Below the pieces are notes generated by a model. The model saw only the letters and a list, made by a program, of their open reading frames with translations. It had not been told where the DNA came from and searched no databases. DNA of 64,000 nucleotides from an uncultured Owenweeksia sp. GTDB taxonomy: Bacteria > Bacteroidota > Bacteroidia > Flavobacteriales > Schleiferiaceae. Positions 1 through 8,966 of the stretch are shown one piece after another. Each line of letters begins with the position of its first letter. The first letter of the stretch is position 1. The stretch covers positions 1 through 64,000 of the forward strand of contig CAKZRR010000053.1 of assembly GCA_937146805.1 (NCBI GenBank). Reading direction: 5' to 3'. Made by a program: the position numbers and the translations under genes.

Positions 1-177
1 ACCGTGTTAAAATATCAATGTTTTTAGGGATTACAAGCCAGTAAAATTGAATCTCAGATTTTTATCGGACACTATTGTTTTTGAATATAACTTCTACTGT
101 CTTGAATGGTAACTTCTTTAAACTCTCGTTTCTTTTAAATTACATAAAACAAGTAGTCATTTTTTACCCAAATACAG

Positions 178-750
178 CTATAATAAGTATTGAGCTACTT
201 TGTTTTGCAATTGAGGTACTACTTCCAATTCAAACCAAGGATTTCGTTTCAGCCAGATTCGATTACGTGGTGAAGGATGTGGGGTAACCAAGAACTGAGG
301 TAGGTATTCTTCGTAATTTTTAACGGTTTCGGTTAGGTTTTTTTTGGCGCTTTTACCCAAATAGTATTTTTGAGCATACAAGCCAATAAGTAACGTAAGT
401 TGTATTTCAGGCATTTTTTCAAGTAGAGCTTCGTGCCATTGTGGAGCACATTCTTTACGAGGTGGTAAATCACCAGTTTTACCCGTGCCGGGGTAGCAAA
501 AACCCATCGGCATTATAGCCATATTCTGCGTGTCGTAAAACTGTTCGTCCGTTACATTTAACCATTTACGCAACTGCATGCCGCTTGGGTCGTTCCATGG
601 TATACCACTGTTGTGCACCCTAATGCCAGGTGCTTGGCCAATAATCAAAATTTTAGATTGAGGACTTGCCGATACCACTGGCTTGGGGTCTAAAGGTAGA
701 TGCTCAGTACAAGTAGCACATTGTTTTATTTTTTGCAATAATGGGTTCAT
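178..750 (-). CDS. Uracil-DNA glycosylase family protein
   Basis: A 190-residue protein of the uracil-DNA glycosylase superfamily, which removes uracil from DNA by cleaving the N-glycosidic bond (family knowledge). The sequence shows an N-terminal CATC cysteine pair followed by EHLPLDPKPV, the active-site-like motif GQAPGIRVHNSG followed by IPWNDPSG, and a C-terminal HPSPRN motif, which is the DNA-intercalation loop in this superfamily. Only two N-terminal cysteines are obvious, so the four-cysteine iron-sulfur cluster of family 4 enzymes is not supported. I start at the ATG at 750; a longer reading would need a TTG at 774. It is transcribed away from mtaB. Superfamily confident, subfamily and substrate range less so. 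Confidence 0.85.
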   Translation of the reverse strand: MNPLLQKIKQCATCTEHLPLDPKPVVSASPQSKILIIGQAPGIRVHNSGIPWNDPSGMQLRKWLNVTDEQFYDTQNMAIMPMGFCYPGTGKTGDLPPRKECAPQWHEALLEKMPEIQLTLLIGLYAQKYYLGKSAKKNLTETVKNYEEYLPQFLVTPHPSPRNRIWLKRNPWFELEVVPQLQNKVAQYLL

Positions 751-860
751 AAAAAATGGAACTTTTAGACACAAAAGGTAAACATACTCAGATTAAATGG
801 AAAGAACACATACCCTATTAATAAACCTTTAGCAAGGTGTACTTAACTTTATTTGTTTGC

Positions 861-868
861 TAATTTTG
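861..868 (+). promoter_or_regulatory. Candidate -7 promoter element for mtaB
   Basis: TAATTTTG matches the Bacteroidota -7 consensus TAnnTTTG exactly. It ends four bases before the mtaB ATG, so transcription would begin at or next to the start codon, giving a leaderless or almost leaderless mRNA. I could not find a good TTTG -33 element at the expected distance. Confidence 0.5.
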
Positions 869-872
869 CCGC

Positions 873-2186
873 ATGAATTTGAATGGGAAGAAGGTGGCCT
901 TTCACACTTTGGGTTGTAAACTCAATTTTTCGGAAACGAGCACTATTGCAAGAGATTTTAAAGACAAAGGATTTGAGCAGGTGGCCTTTACAGAACCTGC
1001 TGATGTATACGTAATTAATACTTGCTCGGTAACCCATAATGCTGACAAGGAATGCAAGCAATGGGTGAAGCAAGCTTTACGCTTAAACCCAGATGCTTTT
1101 ACCGCAATTGTAGGCTGCTATGCCCAGTTAAAACCAAACGAAATTGCCCAAATTGATGGTGTGGATTTGGTGCTAGGAGCTACGGAGAAGTTTAAAATTA
1201 CAGATTACTTAAACGATCTCACTAAAAATGATTTGGGAGAGGTACACTCTTGCGAAATTGATGAAGCCGATTTTTATGTAAGCTCTTATTCGATAGGGGA
1301 TAGAACACGTGCCTTTTTAAAGGTACAAGATGGCTGTGATTACAAGTGTACCTATTGTACCATTCCTTTGGCAAGAGGAATTTCTAGAAGCGATACTCTG
1401 AATAATGTAATAAGTAATGCCCAAAAAATTGTAAACGAAGGCGCTAAAGAAATTGTGCTTACAGGTGTAAATATTGGCGATTACGGTAAAGGAGAGTTTG
1501 GCAATAAAAGGCACGAGCATACCTTTTTAGAGCTTATTCAGGCTCTTGACAAAGTAGAAGGGATTGACCGTTTTAGAATTTCATCTATTGAGCCAAACTT
1601 ACTTAAAAATGAGACCATTGAATTTGTAGCTCAAGCCAAACGCTTTGTACCTCATTTTCACATTCCATTACAAAGCGGATCGAATAAAATTTTGGGTCAG
1701 ATGAAAAGGCGTTACCGTAAGGAGTTATATACCGAGCGCATAACTAAAATTAAGGAGCTCATACCTGACTGTTGCATTGGGGTGGATGTTATTACCGGTT
1801 TTCCAGGAGAAACAGAAGAAGACTTTTTGGAAACATATAACTTCTTAAATGACTTACCTATCAGTTACTTACATGTATTTACCTACAGTGAGCGCGATAA
1901 TACAGAAGCTGCCGAAATGGGCGAGGTAGTGGATTATGGCTTGCGCAAAAAGCGCAGTAAAATGTTGCGTGTGCTTTCGGTTAAAAAGCGAAGAGCTTTT
2001 TACGAAAGTCAGTTAGGTAAAAATAAGGAAGTGCTTTTTGAAGGCAATTTTAAAGAAGGCTTTATCACCGGTTTTACCGAGAATTACGTAAAGGTAAAAG
2101 CCCCTTGGAACCCCGAGTTGGTAAACACCAAAAGCGCCATCAGTTTAAGCGAAATAGGAGAGGACGGTTTAGTACGATTTACCTAG
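873..2186 (+). CDS. mtaB: tRNA t6A37 methylthiotransferase MtaB
   Basis: A 437-residue radical-SAM methylthiotransferase that converts N6-threonylcarbamoyladenosine at tRNA position 37 to its 2-methylthio form. The N-terminal UPF0004 domain carries the cluster cysteines near residues 15 (TLGCKLNFSE), 51 (INTCSVT) and 82 (VGCYAQ). The radical-SAM cluster motif CDYKCTYC lies at 155-162, and the C-terminal 65 residues have the length and position of a TRAM RNA-binding domain. TLGCKLN and the overall length point to MtaB rather than MiaB or RimO. The start ATG lies just after a TAnnTTTG element. The 3' end overlaps the convergent histidine kinase gene by four bases. Confidence 0.95.
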   Translation: MNLNGKKVAFHTLGCKLNFSETSTIARDFKDKGFEQVAFTEPADVYVINTCSVTHNADKECKQWVKQALRLNPDAFTAIVGCYAQLKPNEIAQIDGVDLVLGATEKFKITDYLNDLTKNDLGEVHSCEIDEADFYVSSYSIGDRTRAFLKVQDGCDYKCTYCTIPLARGISRSDTLNNVISNAQKIVNEGAKEIVLTGVNIGDYGKGEFGNKRHEHTFLELIQALDKVEGIDRFRISSIEPNLLKNETIEFVAQAKRFVPHFHIPLQSGSNKILGQMKRRYRKELYTERITKIKELIPDCCIGVDVITGFPGETEEDFLETYNFLNDLPISYLHVFTYSERDNTEAAEMGEVVDYGLRKKRSKMLRVLSVKKRRAFYESQLGKNKEVLFEGNFKEGFITGFTENYVKVKAPWNPELVNTKSAISLSEIGEDGLVRFT

Positions 2187-4315
2187 TTAGCCGATGGTTT
2201 GGGTAACGAGACTGTAACAGTAGAACCAATTTGCTCGTTGTTTTTAAAGTAGAGGTTGCCTTTGTGTGCATTTACAAAATCGCTTACAATGCGCAAGCCA
2301 ATTCCTGAACCTTCTTCTCCATCCGTTCCTTCTACCGTTATAATCTGGTCTCTTGAATTTAGGTTTGCTAGAACAGTTTCGGATATACCTTTCCCTTCAT
2401 CTTTAATATGAAAACTAATATGGTTGTTTTCATTTTTAAGACTTATTAAAATGTTTCCATCCTTAGGGCTAAACTTAATGGCATTGGATAGTAGGTTGCC
2501 TACAATGCTCTTAACCTGATTTTTATCCGCTGTAAGCTTGAGGTTGGCGTCAATTTCTGTTTTTAAATCAATTCGCTTAGCTCTAAGATTTGGCTCGTAA
2601 ATATCCAATACTTCATCCAGCATTTCAGGTAGATTTAAATCCTCCATTTTTAATCCTTCCTCATTCATTTGTAGTCTAGACCAAGCCAAAACTTCCTGCA
2701 AGGTAACCAAGCTAGTATCTATACCTTTTTTAAGGTGTACTAATAGCTCGCTCAACTCTTCGCGGGTAACCTCTACAGCCGACATGGTATCTATTAATCC
2801 GGCAATAGCCACCATTGGGCTACGTAAGTCATGACCAATTACCGAAAGAATTTTATCCTTAAGAGAGTTGGATTGGGCTAATTGCTCTTCACTTTGCAGT
2901 AACTCTTCCAGTTTTTGGGCTAGTAATTCTTTAGAGGCTTTTTCATTTTTATGCGCTTGATTACGCTGTCTTAGTAGGCTGATAAGCCATACACCTCCAG
3001 CCAAAAGCAAAAGTATAAAGCCAATAGATAGGTATAACTTCTCTTCTTGATCCTTTAAAGCTTGGCTTTGCGATTGTTCCTTTTCTTTTAAGAGTTCATT
3101 TTCGGCCTCGGCCATATCCACTTCATAAGAAGCTCTTAGTTCATCTAAATGTTGATTGTTTAATGTTGAATGTATGCTATCGTCAATATTCTTGGTTTTT
3201 TCTAAATAGGTTAATGCGATGGCTACCTTGCCTTTCTTTTTGTTTAAACTATACAAACCAGAATAAACCCTAGATAGGGTGGTGAACTCACCACTTTTTA
3301 CTGCAATTTTTTCAGCAACCTTATAGTGATTTGTGGATTTTACTAACTCACCGCTATCGAAATAAAGTTGCCCTAAATCTAAATGGCAGTAAAAAACACC
3401 TTTCGCTATTCCTCTGTTTTCACAAATACCTAAAGCTTTAAGGTAATACTCTTCGGCCTTGGATGGATTACCTTCATCATTATAAATACCTGCTAATAAG
3501 TGGTACGAAGAGGCTAAACCGCCTTCATCTCCTATGCCTTCTTTCAATTGTTTAGATAGCACTGCATAATATCGGGCGCTGTCCATTTGATTATAATAGG
3601 AAAAAATAATAGCCAAATTGTGGTAGTTCATGGCTAGTCCAGCTTTGTCTGCTACTTGATTATTAGCTGCAATAGCTCTTAAGTAATGCGCTTTGGCCTT
3701 TTCGTAATTCTTGAAATTTTCACGATAGATCTCACCTATATTATTTTCGGTTACGGCTAAGCTTCGGTAATTTTTTGTTTTTAAAAAGTAATCTTTGGTT
3801 TTGGTTAGGTTTTCTATAGCCTTGTCATGCTGGTTAAGACCAATATACGCATGAGTCATATTCATTAAAGTGGCGTGATAATTACTTTCGGTATCGTAAG
3901 AACTGTAGCTAAGGGACTTTTGATACTGTTTAAGAGCCTCTCTAAAATTAGCTTCAACACTGTAAGTATTGGCAATAGATTGGTAGCATTTGGAAAGTTT
4001 AGTGCTATCATTCAAGTCAAAAGCTATCTGTAAGGCACTGTCTAGTTCTGCCCTTGCCTTTACTATTTCATGCTTGTTAAATAAATTGGTTGCCATTGTA
4101 TACCTATAGGTAAACCAATCGGCTTTAGAAGCATTGGTTTTAAGCATTGGTAAGGCCCTTTTTAACCAAACTTCGGCTTGAGCTATGTTTGATTGCTTAT
4201 TACATTTTTTAGCGCTATCTAAAACATTACATAGTTTAAGGTCTGAAATATCAAAATCCTGTGCAGGAAGACAACAGGTTGTAGCAAAGGCGAGTACGCA
4301 AAGTATTAATCTCAT
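2183..4315 (-). CDS. TPR-containing sensor histidine kinase
   Basis: A 710-residue membrane histidine kinase. It has a signal peptide (residues 1-18, ending LPAQ), a periplasmic array of tetratricopeptide repeats over about 40-390, a coiled coil rich in E, K and Q around 390-425, one membrane helix at 428-448, a second coiled coil, a HisKA domain with phospho-acceptor His495 in VIGHDLRSP, and an HATPase domain with N-box asparagines near 607 and 611, DEGKGIS, and a GSGIGL lid motif near 669-674. The architecture matches a large Bacteroidota family in which periplasmic TPRs replace a classical ligand-binding sensor. No response regulator is nearby and no receiver domain is fused, so the partner is elsewhere. 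Input signal unknown. Confidence 0.9.
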   Translation of the reverse strand: MRLILCVLAFATTCCLPAQDFDISDLKLCNVLDSAKKCNKQSNIAQAEVWLKRALPMLKTNASKADWFTYRYTMATNLFNKHEIVKARAELDSALQIAFDLNDSTKLSKCYQSIANTYSVEANFREALKQYQKSLSYSSYDTESNYHATLMNMTHAYIGLNQHDKAIENLTKTKDYFLKTKNYRSLAVTENNIGEIYRENFKNYEKAKAHYLRAIAANNQVADKAGLAMNYHNLAIIFSYYNQMDSARYYAVLSKQLKEGIGDEGGLASSYHLLAGIYNDEGNPSKAEEYYLKALGICENRGIAKGVFYCHLDLGQLYFDSGELVKSTNHYKVAEKIAVKSGEFTTLSRVYSGLYSLNKKKGKVAIALTYLEKTKNIDDSIHSTLNNQHLDELRASYEVDMAEAENELLKEKEQSQSQALKDQEEKLYLSIGFILLLLAGGVWLISLLRQRNQAHKNEKASKELLAQKLEELLQSEEQLAQSNSLKDKILSVIGHDLRSPMVAIAGLIDTMSAVEVTREELSELLVHLKKGIDTSLVTLQEVLAWSRLQMNEEGLKMEDLNLPEMLDEVLDIYEPNLRAKRIDLKTEIDANLKLTADKNQVKSIVGNLLSNAIKFSPKDGNILISLKNENNHISFHIKDEGKGISETVLANLNSRDQIITVEGTDGEEGSGIGLRIVSDFVNAHKGNLYFKNNEQIGSTVTVSLPKPSAN

Positions 4316-4479
4316 AAATTGGAGTGTAGCAAAGAAATCTAAATGTAACTAAACTTTACGTTTATCCTAGCGAGAACATAATATTTTTCTTATACGCTTT
4401 ATGTGCGTACTAAAGAGTTATTTTACTAAATAATAAGAGACGATTGCTTTAAAAGTGCTTAGCGGTTGTGTAAGCTAGT

Positions 4480-4821
4480 CTAGGCTTTTCTAACAAACTC
4501 CGATTTTAAGCCCATAGCACCAAAACCATCAATTTTACAGGCAATGTTGTGGTCGCCATCGCTTAGGCGGATGTTTTTAACCTTGGTACCTGCTTTAACG
4601 GGTTGAGGAGAACCTTTTACCGGCAAGTTTTTGAGTACCACCACCGTATCGCCATCTACAAGGGTGTTGTCATTGGCATCTTTAACAATTAAGGCGTTGG
4701 GGTCTTCTTCCACTTCCGTGGGATTCCACTCATGGCCACACTCGGGGCACATTAATAAATCGCCACCTGTTGAATAACCGTATTCAGATTTACATTGAGG
4801 GCATGGGGGAATTTCAGACAT
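4480..4821 (-). CDS. yjdM: YjdM/PhnA-family zinc ribbon protein
   Basis: A 113-residue protein with an N-terminal zinc ribbon made by C7-x2-C10 and C25-x2-C28 (CPQC and CPECGHEW) and the conserved PhnA C-terminal domain with [15 protein letters not shown], the VKNIRL segment and KSEFVRKA at the end. Length and motif order match the YjdM (formerly PhnA) family over its whole length. Despite the old name, family members are not established phosphonoacetate hydrolases, and the function is uncertain. It stands alone on the minus strand with a 164-bp gap before the histidine kinase gene; I saw no shared operon signal. Confidence 0.9.
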   Translation of the reverse strand: MSEIPPCPQCKSEYGYSTGGDLLMCPECGHEWNPTEVEEDPNALIVKDANDNTLVDGDTVVVLKNLPVKGSPQPVKAGTKVKNIRLSDGDHNIACKIDGFGAMGLKSEFVRKA

Positions 4822-5049
4822 GATTGCTTTTTGCTTTGGGTTTGTAAAGAGCGCGAAGTTCGTGAAAATGCTAAGAGCATTAAACTAATGCCAGTAAATA
4901 TTATAGGAGCTTTCTCATTTTTTAAAGGACTTATTATCATGTTTCGTTGCTCTCACTAGATATTTATTCCTACGCAAGTCAACGTATTTGTTAGGCTTGT
5001 TTAGTTGATATGGGGCAAATGCCGTAGCCAGCTTGGGTATTACAGCTCT

Positions 5050-5057
5050 TAGTTTTG
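5050..5057 (+). promoter_or_regulatory. Candidate -7 promoter element for the 5081 gene
   Basis: TAGTTTTG fits TAnnTTTG and lies 23 bases before the ATG at 5081. This supports starting the gene at 5081 rather than at the upstream in-frame codon at 5033. A TTG at 5033-5035 is only 14 bases away, so the -33 element is weak. Confidence 0.35.
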
Positions 5058-5080
5058 AGCCAACAATAAAAACCCATGCT

Positions 5081-6715
5081 ATGAAATCTAAAAATGTAAT
5101 GCTAATGGCGCTTGCCTTGGCAACCAGTTTTTGCCTAAAGGCTCAAAAAGTAGAAACCTCGGTTTCTCAAGTTATTTCATCAAAAGCCGCTAAAGGCTCT
5201 CTTTATGATTATACCGATGAGAATGATAAAATTAAACTTACCTACCTTTTAAAGGAATCTAAAAAATCATTGGATTTAGAAACCTACACCTTTGATAAGG
5301 CTACCTTAAAATACGAAGGTAGTACTGAAAAAGAAGTTGATAAAACCAGCCTGCCTGTTGCAAAATCGGGAACGACTGAAGGCGAGCAGTTACTGCGTAT
5401 ATACCCACACATCGTTTCCGGCAAGCCTATGATTCAGCTGGGTTATATGGCCTATACAATATACCCGCGCTATACGCTGGGTAAATTTGTGGTTAGAGAA
5501 GAACTGGTACCCAAGGGTGATGCTGGCGAAAAAATATTTTATGTACATCATAGAACGGAAGAGGCAGACAACAATCAAGTGCGCATGGAGGGGAAAGATT
5601 ATAAAGTAAATGTGGGAGATGTACAGATGATAGGTAACTATAAAATGGAGCCATTTTACAGCAAATATACCAGTATGGTTATTCGCGCCAAGGATTTATC
5701 CTATGCCTACAAGAGCAATTTCGACTTAGAACATTCGATGGCCCCAATTTGCGCTACCAGCTTGCCTAATGGCGACTTGGGTGTGGTTTTTAGAACTTAT
5801 ACTATTAAAGATTTTCCAAAGCCTGATTACAGTAAAAAGGTAATGGCTAAGTTTAGCTTGGCAGACAAGTACTATTTAAAATATGTGCAAATAAGTGCAG
5901 ACGGCCGTTTAGTTAAAAATGTGAATATTGACATGGAGCAACCTGAATCAGGTTATACCATGGCGTTGGAAATTGTACAAAACAGCGAAGTGGATGATAT
6001 TTTAATCATGGGAACCACAAGGCCTTTAAAAATACTAGGTCCTCCGCTAGGTAGAATGGGCGCTCCTAGACCTGTGTACGGAACGGATAAACCGATATGT
6101 ACACATAAAGCAGATAGGTTTTTTGTAGCTAAAATTAGCGGTAACGAGTTGGCTTACTCTAAAAATGTAGAGGTAAATGCTTTGCTAAGTAACATTGTAG
6201 CAATGGAGGGTACCGAAGCACCAAAAGATTTGAAATCGTACATAGGTAAGTTTAGCCAGCACTCATTAAAGCCTGCTAATTTTGTGAGTAAGGATGGTAA
6301 AGACCTCGTGATATTTAGTAAAGCCAACGGTACGCATAATCAAGTAATGCAGCTATCTAGCGAAGGCGACATTGAAGCGAACTACCTATTGGGTTTCCCT
6401 AAAAAAAGGGTGATGAATAGAAATATGGAGGTGGTTAAAAATGGAGCGGGCGAACTGCGATTTATAGCCTACCATCAACCCGCTGTAAAAAGTGATGCTA
6501 CCTCTTTGCAAAAAGGCCAAGCAGCCGCTATGCGCATCGCAATTATGTACGGAATAGACCCGTCTGCAAAAACCGTAACAGCAAGTGCAAACTTAAGCCC
6601 CAACGGTAGTTTAGATTTATACAATCCGTATTATATTGAAAATGAAAATACTATAGTTACGTTGGGCAATGGGCGTAAAAAGGAAATTATTTTAAGCAGA
6701 ATAAGCCTTAAATAA
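5081..6715 (+). CDS. Secreted protein of unknown function
   Basis: A 544-residue protein I do not recognise. It begins with a clear signal peptide (MKSKNVMLMALALATSFCLKAQ) with cleavage probably after KAQ, so it is exported. The rest is hydrophilic and rich in short beta-strand-like stretches such as LPNGDLGVVFRTY, VDDILIMGTTRPL and KDLVIFSKANGTH, which suggests a beta-propeller or similar repeat fold, although I cannot define repeats with confidence. There is no T9SS C-terminal sorting domain and no lipobox. The start at 5081 is chosen because it opens the signal peptide. The stop codon TAA shares its last base with the ATG of the next gene, so the two are translationally coupled and probably act together. 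Confidence 0.75.
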   Translation: MKSKNVMLMALALATSFCLKAQKVETSVSQVISSKAAKGSLYDYTDENDKIKLTYLLKESKKSLDLETYTFDKATLKYEGSTEKEVDKTSLPVAKSGTTEGEQLLRIYPHIVSGKPMIQLGYMAYTIYPRYTLGKFVVREELVPKGDAGEKIFYVHHRTEEADNNQVRMEGKDYKVNVGDVQMIGNYKMEPFYSKYTSMVIRAKDLSYAYKSNFDLEHSMAPICATSLPNGDLGVVFRTYTIKDFPKPDYSKKVMAKFSLADKYYLKYVQISADGRLVKNVNIDMEQPESGYTMALEIVQNSEVDDILIMGTTRPLKILGPPLGRMGAPRPVYGTDKPICTHKADRFFVAKISGNELAYSKNVEVNALLSNIVAMEGTEAPKDLKSYIGKFSQHSLKPANFVSKDGKDLVIFSKANGTHNQVMQLSSEGDIEANYLLGFPKKRVMNRNMEVVKNGAGELRFIAYHQPAVKSDATSLQKGQAAAMRIAIMYGIDPSAKTVTASANLSPNGSLDLYNPYYIENENTIVTLGNGRKKEIILSRISLK

Positions 6716-8091
6716 TGAAAGTTAATTTTAGGATAGGAACCTTTTTGGTGTTGCTAAGCTTTTCGCTTAGCGCCCAAAAAGACTCTACCAACACCAATAA
6801 ATTTGACGATTATCAAACCCAACTCGAAAAGCAGTTTAAAAAAGAAAGCTGGTGGTATAGAACATGGAATAGGTATGAGGTAAACCCAGGCTTCTCTAAA
6901 TATGCTTTTGGCCCTTCGCTAATATATCCTACCCAACATTGGAATGATGTTAAAGATAATTTTGGCTTTAGATACCACATGACGCATTTGGAACTATCGG
7001 CTAACTTTTGGAGAGGCAAACAAGAAGGCGATGTAAAGTATAAAGACGCCCATAGGGTGGCAGTGGGTTATTATACGCCCATCACCAATTGGTCCGTAGG
7101 GAAAAGGTATATGGATGTAAAAGGTCTTTTGTTGCAAGTAAGCGGGGCAGGAGGTTATGCCAATACGCACTCCAATCATGCGGTTTATGTGGCACCAGCC
7201 TTAGAGCTTCAGCTACCCTTTGTAATTGTTTCGGCACGTGCTAATTTAGAGTATACCTTTGGTGAAGGTTTTAATGTTTTTCCTGAAATTGGCATTCAGT
7301 TAGATGCCTTGCACACCTTGCTTAATCCGCAATTGGTAAAAACAGGTACCCTTAATACCAGCCACACCAGTAGTACGCCAATAGGCGGAGGGTGGAGTTT
7401 GGTGCAAACGTCTTATAGCCGTCAAAATCAGTATTTTAATGATGTTGGCCCCTTTTGGGGAATTACCCCAAGAGTAGGTTGGGCGCATCCTGCTTGGACC
7501 AATAATCCTTTTAATACAGTAGGAGTGGGGGTAACCGGACGTATTAACTTTTTGGGAGCGGATATTCATTACGATAAAGGCAAGCTGGTAACGGGGGTGG
7601 TAGAAAACGCCAACGATTTGCACGCTACAGTAAAATCTAAATTTGATAACAGCAAAGTACGTGGTACGGTAAGTACTTCCGAGATAAGTTTTGAGGGAGT
7701 GGCAAATATTCCAGGTTTATTTTTGAATGTAGCCAAGCGCAATTCGGTAAGTAAAATGCCCTTCACCACTACGCCTCTAAATCGTGTAAACTTTCATATG
7801 GGTGTTACGCGTATAAAGGTTGGAGATGTACAGTTTGATAATAAGGACAGTGCGACAGCTTATACCAATCAGTTTTTTGCCAGCAACCCTAGCATTGAAA
7901 GAAATGCTATTAACGATCCTACTCAGTTTGAAGACGAATGGGGAGTAAATTATGGTATTAGTTACGAAATGGGGGCTATTGGCATAAAGGTGAACAATAA
8001 GTTGAGTAAATCTAATGGACGCAGTACTACCTTAGAATTTTATTATATAATTCCCATAACTAAGGTGGTAAAGGCTTATAAGAAGAGTTAG
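6715..8091 (+). CDS. Predicted outer-membrane or periplasmic protein, unknown function
   Basis: A 458-residue protein with a signal peptide (MKVNFRIGTFLVLLSFSLSAQ). After an acidic and basic linker, much of it consists of alternating aromatic and polar segments, for example FGFRYHMTHLELSANFW, RVAVGYYTP and YGISYEMGAIGIKVNNKL, ending in TTLEFYYIIPITKVVKAYKKS. This pattern suggests an outer-membrane beta barrel, but no family is recognised. It starts in the TAATG overlap with the upstream secreted-protein gene, so the two form a tight operon. No terminator is evident after it; the sulfotransferase gene converges on it 36 bases downstream. Confidence 0.75.
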   Translation: MKVNFRIGTFLVLLSFSLSAQKDSTNTNKFDDYQTQLEKQFKKESWWYRTWNRYEVNPGFSKYAFGPSLIYPTQHWNDVKDNFGFRYHMTHLELSANFWRGKQEGDVKYKDAHRVAVGYYTPITNWSVGKRYMDVKGLLLQVSGAGGYANTHSNHAVYVAPALELQLPFVIVSARANLEYTFGEGFNVFPEIGIQLDALHTLLNPQLVKTGTLNTSHTSSTPIGGGWSLVQTSYSRQNQYFNDVGPFWGITPRVGWAHPAWTNNPFNTVGVGVTGRINFLGADIHYDKGKLVTGVVENANDLHATVKSKFDNSKVRGTVSTSEISFEGVANIPGLFLNVAKRNSVSKMPFTTTPLNRVNFHMGVTRIKVGDVQFDNKDSATAYTNQFFASNPSIERNAINDPTQFEDEWGVNYGISYEMGAIGIKVNNKLSKSNGRSTTLEFYYIIPITKVVKAYKKS

Positions 8092-8127
8092 CCTATTGAA
8101 TCAAGCTGTTTTATGATTTTACCAGCG

Positions 8128-8958
8128 CTAAACCGAAAAACCCAATTGCTGCACTTTTTCTAATTGTTTCTTGCTAAACATTGAAAGATTTTCCGCTTGA
8201 TAGCGCCCCATACTTTTGGGTGCTTCAATAAGCCTAACACACTTATCAATAAGTTGAGTATCACCAGGAATTTCTAAAAAGGAGAGGAGAAATTCTAGCT
8301 CAGTTTCAGGCTCTTTACAAAGTCGATCAAAATTAAGCAGATAGAAGTCTGATCCTAAAAACTCTTTGCCTTGCACAGTTACTCGTTCATGTGTGTTAAT
8401 CCAATGGTCTAGTTGCTGTACGTTTAAGTTTTGGGTACTTGTTTTAGAATTACTCCAATTAGCAAGCTGCTGCTTGTTTTCCGAGAAAGCCATATCCAAA
8501 CCATGGCGCTCTACGTAGATATATTTTAGCTTATTAAAGTATTGACTTAATTCGGGTAAATAAAAATGAGAATTAGGTTCTTTAAAAGCCCATTTTGTAT
8601 TTTCATCAAGCTTGGGTTGTCTTTGAGGCCAATAATTTCCGTTAAAAGAGTGAGCCGAAACATCAGGGTGGTGTTTTGCGAGGCTTGATAAAAGCCACTT
8701 TCCACCTAAACCAAGCGATTTGCCCAACATGTATCTTTCAAACAAATGCAATCGCTTACCAATTTCATCAGCTGTAGCTTGATGTTTCCAGTTGGGCTGC
8801 TTTAATAAGGCCGTAAAAATCAGGTTATCGTAAGACTCATTTAGCGGTTTACCCAAGTTAAACTCCAAAACCCTTAGTATTTGGGCTATTACTCGGGTGC
8901 CACTGCCTCCCAGTGCACCAATGCCAACTACTTCATTTTTATAGGGAGAGCGAGTCAT
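8128..8958 (-). CDS. Sulfotransferase family protein
   Basis: A 276-residue protein resembling PAPS-dependent sulfotransferases. The N-terminal GALGGSGTRVIAQILR resembles the 5'-phosphosulfate-binding loop of the family, and KYIYVERHGLDMAFSENKQQL resembles the 3'-phosphate-binding segment. LNFDRLCKEPETELEFLLSFL, close to the end, is typical of the family's C-terminal helix. The acceptor (glycan, lipid or small molecule) cannot be deduced. The gene begins eight bases after the stop of the RhlE-type helicase gene, so the two are probably cotranscribed, although the functional link is unclear. Confidence 0.75.
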   Translation of the reverse strand: MTRSPYKNEVVGIGALGGSGTRVIAQILRVLEFNLGKPLNESYDNLIFTALLKQPNWKHQATADEIGKRLHLFERYMLGKSLGLGGKWLLSSLAKHHPDVSAHSFNGNYWPQRQPKLDENTKWAFKEPNSHFYLPELSQYFNKLKYIYVERHGLDMAFSENKQQLANWSNSKTSTQNLNVQQLDHWINTHERVTVQGKEFLGSDFYLLNFDRLCKEPETELEFLLSFLEIPGDTQLIDKCVRLIEAPKSMGRYQAENLSMFSKKQLEKVQQLGFSV

Positions 8959-8966
8959 ATCGCTAA

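Noticed and set aside
75-287. A 70-codon plus-strand ORF at the left edge
   Set aside because: Over half of it lies antisense to the uracil-DNA glycosylase gene, with no family match or start signals. Positions 1-177 otherwise show only AT-rich DNA with nothing I can assign.
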